Shown piece by piece: positions 61,424 through 64,000 of a stretch of 64,000 bases of DNA. The translations under genes and the position numbers were made by a program. The DNA is from Allobosea sp. BH3 (GTDB lineage Bacteria; Pseudomonadota; Alphaproteobacteria; Rhizobiales; Beijerinckiaceae). The notes beneath the pieces are model-generated. The model was given only the letters and a program-made list of their open reading frames with translations. It was not told the origin of the DNA and did no database searches. The stretch lies in the NCBI RefSeq assembly GCF_025499465.1, contig NZ_JAIMCA010000006.1, positions 62,001-126,000 of the forward strand, read 5' to 3'. The first letter of the stretch is position 1. Each line of letters starts with the position of its first letter.

Positions 61424-62419
61424 TCAGAAATGCGAGAAGGAACCGTTTGCGAAGCTCACCGCCTCGCCCTTCGCGCCATACGTCACCTTGCCGGCCTCGG
61501 CTGCAACCCTGCCGATGGGCGTCAGCGGAATGGTCTTCTCCGCAGCCGCCGCGATCAGGGCAGGATATTCCCTTTCCGATGCCGTGCAGAGAATTTCGTA
61601 GTCGTCTCCGCCGGTCCAGGCCAGTTCCGCCAATGCGGGATCGGCCATGATCGCGGCGCGGGCCGCGGGCGACAGCGGCAAGGCATCGAGATCGATCTCA
61701 GCCCCGGCTTTCGAGGCCTTCAGAAGCTTGGCGAGATCGCCGACGAGACCGTCCGAAACGTCCATGGCGGCCGAGGCATGACGCTGGAGCGTTTCTGCCA
61801 GCGCGAGGCGCGGGCGAGGATGTAGATAGCGATCAGCGAGGAAGGCGCGATGATCGGCATCGAGCCCGGCGACCCAGCCCGGCCTCTCGGGGCCATGGAC
61901 CTTCAGACCCAGCGCGCCGTCGCCGATGGTGCCGGAGACGAGCACGACGTCGCCCGGCTTCGCACCGGAGCGCGGCACCATGCGCCCTGCCGGAACCGAG
62001 CCGAAGGCGGTGATCGAGATCGTCAACGGGCCGGGCGTCGAGACGGTGTCGCCACCGATCAGGGGACAGCCCTCCGCCCCAGCCAGGCGCGCAAGGCCAG
62101 CGGTGAAATCGGCGAGCCACCCCTCCGTCCAGCCGCGCGGCAAGGCGAGCGTCAGGACGAAACCCTCGGGCTTTGCCCCCTTCGCGGCGAGATCGGAGAG
62201 ATTGACCGCGAGCGCCTTCCAGCCGATCGAGGCCGGCGGATCGTCGGGGAAGAAGTGCACGCCGGCGACCAGCGCGTCCACCGTGACGACGACCTCATAG
62301 CCGCGTCCTGGCCGCAGCAGCGCGGCATCGTCGAGAAGGCCCAGGCCCCCCGGCCCGGCGATCGGCGCGAAATAGCGGGCGATCAGCTCGAACTCGCCGG
62401 GGCGGCTGGGTTCCGTCAT
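61424..62419 (-). CDS. thiL: thiamine-monophosphate kinase
   Basis: A 331-residue ThiL, which phosphorylates thiamine phosphate to the active diphosphate. ATP/Mg motifs: LLDDAALLRPGRG, VTVDALVAGVHFFPD, NLSDLAAKGAKP, PLIGGDTVSTPG, and AAMDVSDGLVGDLAKLL. The C-terminal WTGGDDYEIL is also typical. Its start overlaps the nusB stop by 1 base. Last gene of the rib operon. Confidence 0.96.
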   Translation of the reverse strand: MTEPSRPGEFELIARYFAPIAGPGGLGLLDDAALLRPGRGYEVVVTVDALVAGVHFFPDDPPASIGWKALAVNLSDLAAKGAKPEGFVLTLALPRGWTEGWLADFTAGLARLAGAEGCPLIGGDTVSTPGPLTISITAFGSVPAGRMVPRSGAKPGDVVLVSGTIGDGALGLKVHGPERPGWVAGLDADHRAFLADRYLHPRPRLALAETLQRHASAAMDVSDGLVGDLAKLLKASKAGAEIDLDALPLSPAARAAIMADPALAELAWTGGDDYEILCTASEREYPALIAAAAEKTIPLTPIGRVAAEAGKVTYGAKGEAVSFANGSFSHF

Positions 62420-62886
62420 CAGGCCGCCGGCACGTCGAACTCGTCGGCGCGGAAATCGCGCGCCATCCGGTCGAGCACGGCGTTGATCATGCCGATCTCC
62501 TCGCCCTCGTAGAAGGCGCGCGCGACAGCGACATATTCGGAGATCACGGCACGGGCCGGCACGTCCTTGCGGAAGGCGAGCTCGTAGGCGCCGGCGCGGA
62601 AGATCGCCCGCACCACGGCCTCGACGCGCTTCAGCGGCCAGCCCTTGGCGAGGAGTTCGTCGACCGAGCGGTCGACGAGGCGTTGCTCGCGCACGACGCC
62701 GCCAAGGATGTCACGGAAGAAGGCGATCTCAGCCTTCGGTAGCTCGATGTCCTCGACTTCCTTGCCGATCCAGAATGCCTCGAACTCGGCCATGGCCTCG
62801 ACGACGCCGCGCCCGCCGATTTCCATCTCGTAGAGCGCCTGCACGACCGAGAGCCGCGCGCCGCGCCGCATCTCGGCGCGGCTCAT
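62419..62886 (-). CDS. nusB: transcription antitermination protein NusB
   Basis: A 155-residue all-helical Nus[20 protein letters not shown] at the N-terminus, [29 protein letters not shown] (RNA and S10 contact region) and [29 protein letters not shown] at the end. It forms the rRNA antitermination complex with S10. Overlaps ribH by 4 bases and thiL by 1 base, showing tight translational coupling. Confidence 0.96.
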   Translation of the reverse strand: MSRAEMRRGARLSVVQALYEMEIGGRGVVEAMAEFEAFWIGKEVEDIELPKAEIAFFRDILGGVVREQRLVDRSVDELLAKGWPLKRVEAVVRAIFRAGAYELAFRKDVPARAVISEYVAVARAFYEGEEIGMINAVLDRMARDFRADEFDVPAA

Positions 62887-63392
62887 TGCGAAGACTCCGT
62901 CAGGGAGCGCTTGTAGCGCAGGACGGAGAGCGCCGCTTCCGCCGCACCGCCGCCCTTGTCCATCTCGGAACGGTTGGCGCGGGCCCAGGCCTGCGCATCG
63001 TTCTCGACGGTCAGGATGCCGTTGCCGAGCGGCAGGGCGAAGGCGACCGACAGGTCCATCAGCGCGCGCGAACTCTCGCCGGCGACGATGTCGTAATGGC
63101 CCGTCTCGCCACGGATGACGGTGCCGAGCGCGACCACCGCCTCATAGGGATCGACAGCCTCGTCGGCGGCGCGCAGGCCGATGACGATGGCCGAAGGGAT
63201 CTCCAGCGCGCCGGGAACGGTGACGATGTCGACGCGGCAACCTGCCTTCTCCAGCACTGCGGTTGCGCCGGCCAGCAATTCGTCGGCAAGCTTGTCGTAG
63301 AAGCGCGCCTCGACCACGAGCACGCGGGCGCCCTCGATGTCGAGCGCGGGAGTTGCGGCCTTGTCGGCCGATATCTGCCGGGGTCCGGCCAT
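62883..63392 (-). CDS. ribH: 6,7-dimethyl-8-ribityllumazine synthase
   Basis: A 169-residue lumazine synthase. Substrate motifs: [42 protein letters not shown] (with the catalytic His) and [19 protein letters not shown] 63392 follows AAGGAT. Condenses the ribityl pyrimidine with dihydroxybutanone phosphate; its product feeds ribE just upstream. 34 bases after ribE. Confidence 0.96.
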   Translation of the reverse strand: MAGPRQISADKAATPALDIEGARVLVVEARFYDKLADELLAGATAVLEKAGCRVDIVTVPGALEIPSAIVIGLRAADEAVDPYEAVVALGTVIRGETGHYDIVAGESSRALMDLSVAFALPLGNGILTVENDAQAWARANRSEMDKGGGAAEAALSVLRYKRSLTESSQ

Positions 63393-63426
63393 TTCTTGAA
63401 ATCCTTCTTGGAATGTCAGGGGCTGG

Positions 63427-64000
63427 TTACCCCTGCGGGCGCGCCTCTGCAAGCCGCGCGGCATAACGGGCCATCAGATCGACTTCGAGATGGATGGGAT
63501 CGCCCTCCCTGCGCTCGCCCCAAGTGGTGACGGAGAGCGAATGCGGGATCAGCAGCACGGTGAAGACGTCGTCATCGACCGTGTTGACCGTCAGCGAAGT
63601 GCCGTCCAGGCAAATCGAGCCCTTCACAGCGATGAAGCGCTTCAGTTGTTCGGGCGCCCGGATGTGGAAGCGGGCCGTCGCGCCCCAGGGCTCGTCCGGA
63701 TCGGGCGCGATCTGGTCGATCTTCAGGATGCGGGCGACGCCGTCGACATGGCCGGTGACGAGATGGCCGCCGAGCTCCTCGCCGACCTTCAGAGAGCGCT
63801 CCAGATTGATCGCCGTGCCAGGCTGCCAATCCCCCACCACGGTCTTCGCCAGCGTCTCGGCAGCCGCCTCGACCTGGAAGATGCAGCCGGCCGCGCCGTC
63901 GGTGCGGGGCTTCAGCGCGGTCACCGTGAGGCAGACACCGGCGCAGGCGATCGAGGCGCCGATGGCGATGCCTTCCGCCTCGTAGGGGCAGGCGATGGCG
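63427..64000 (-). CDS. ribE: riboflavin synthase, alpha subunit (5' end beyond window)
   Basis: About 191 residues visible, open to the right edge, so only a short N-terminal piece is missing. Both lumazine-binding repeats are present. The first ends in [19 protein letters not shown]. The second has [19 protein letters not shown] and [18 protein letters not shown], the paired motifs of the family. Converts two lumazine molecules to riboflavin. First visible gene of ribE-ribH-nusB-thiL. A C-terminal truncation is not seen. Confidence 0.95.
   Translation of the reverse strand, partial: AIACPYEAEGIAIGASIACAGVCLTVTALKPRTDGAAGCIFQVEAAAETLAKTVVGDWQPGTAINLERSLKVGEELGGHLVTGHVDGVARILKIDQIAPDPDEPWGATARFHIRAPEQLKRFIAVKGSICLDGTSLTVNTVDDDVFTVLLIPHSLSVTTWGERREGDPIHLEVDLMARYAARLAEARPQG

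Noticed and set aside
1-64000. CRISPR array, insertion sequence, prophage or rRNA operon
   Set aside because: No regularly spaced direct repeats, no transposase, integrase or phage structural genes, and no rRNA-like sequence were seen on reading either strand.

Overview
The window is high-GC DNA with a strong preference for codons ending in G or C. It looks like a chromosomal segment of an alphaproteobacterium of the order Hyphomicrobiales, most plausibly Bosea or a close relative. That placement is an inference from gene content and order: enoyl-CoA hydratase/PaaI/rplM/rpsI near argC, a heme A synthase next to a DUF2842 gene, yceD-plsX-fabH-ihfA-merR, and ribE-ribH-nusB-thiL. Palindromic intergenic repeats of a rhizobial type support it. 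No rRNA, CRISPR array, transposase, integrase or phage gene was seen. One tRNA (Pro, anticodon GGG) is present.

Layout. 0-16.6 kb is mostly housekeeping and metabolism: the tail of an SGNH hydrolase, a FadL-type porin, an FAH-family hydrolase, a LuxR-type regulator, argC, agmatinase, L13/S9, a thioesterase, an ECHDC3-like crotonase, a CoA-binding protein, a flavin monooxygenase, O-acetylhomoserine sulfhydrylase and heme A synthase. 16.5-27.8 kb is an incomplete exopolysaccharide locus: deacetylase, GNAT, Wzz/ExoP-like copolymerase, outer-membrane export protein, GT4 glycosyltransferase, priming glycosyltransferase, polymerase/ligase and methyltransferase, with a paired SMR transporter inside it. 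28.5-34.5 kb is a translationally coupled signalling operon: a CHASE3-GAF hybrid histidine kinase with three receivers, CheR, a receiver-less CheB and a receiver-HWE-type kinase.

34.6-42.6 kb is a dipeptide-class ABC importer split over two converging operons. It also encodes a glycerophosphodiester phosphodiesterase and a nucleotide-pyrophosphatase-like enzyme. A near-consensus Pho box precedes the + strand operon and a weaker one precedes the - strand operon, so the cluster is best read as a phosphate-starvation system for taking up and cleaving organic phosphodiesters. 42.6-46.3 kb holds the tRNA, a diguanylate cyclase, several very small orphan proteins and two matches to the EcfG general-stress promoter pattern. 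46.3-49.6 kb resembles a quinone/electrophile detoxification set: MhqD-like hydrolase, MhqO-like dioxygenase, DoxX protein and LysR regulator. At 50.15 kb a guanidine-II (mini-ykkC) riboswitch sits directly in front of a SugE/Gdx guanidinium exporter.

50.3-64 kb returns to core genes: merR, ihfA, fabH, plsX, a DUF177 protein, a cytochrome bc1 chaperone, a BamE lipoprotein, an EamA transporter, an H+-pyrophosphatase with the K+-independent signature, a DUF1801 protein, ureidoglycine aminohydrolase, an MFS transporter, and thiL-nusB-ribH-ribE. The last gene is cut by the window end.

The most interesting items are the Pho-box phosphodiester cluster, the riboswitch-exporter pair, the chemotaxis-like signalling operon without receptors, and the stress-promoter/small-protein neighbourhood around 43 kb.
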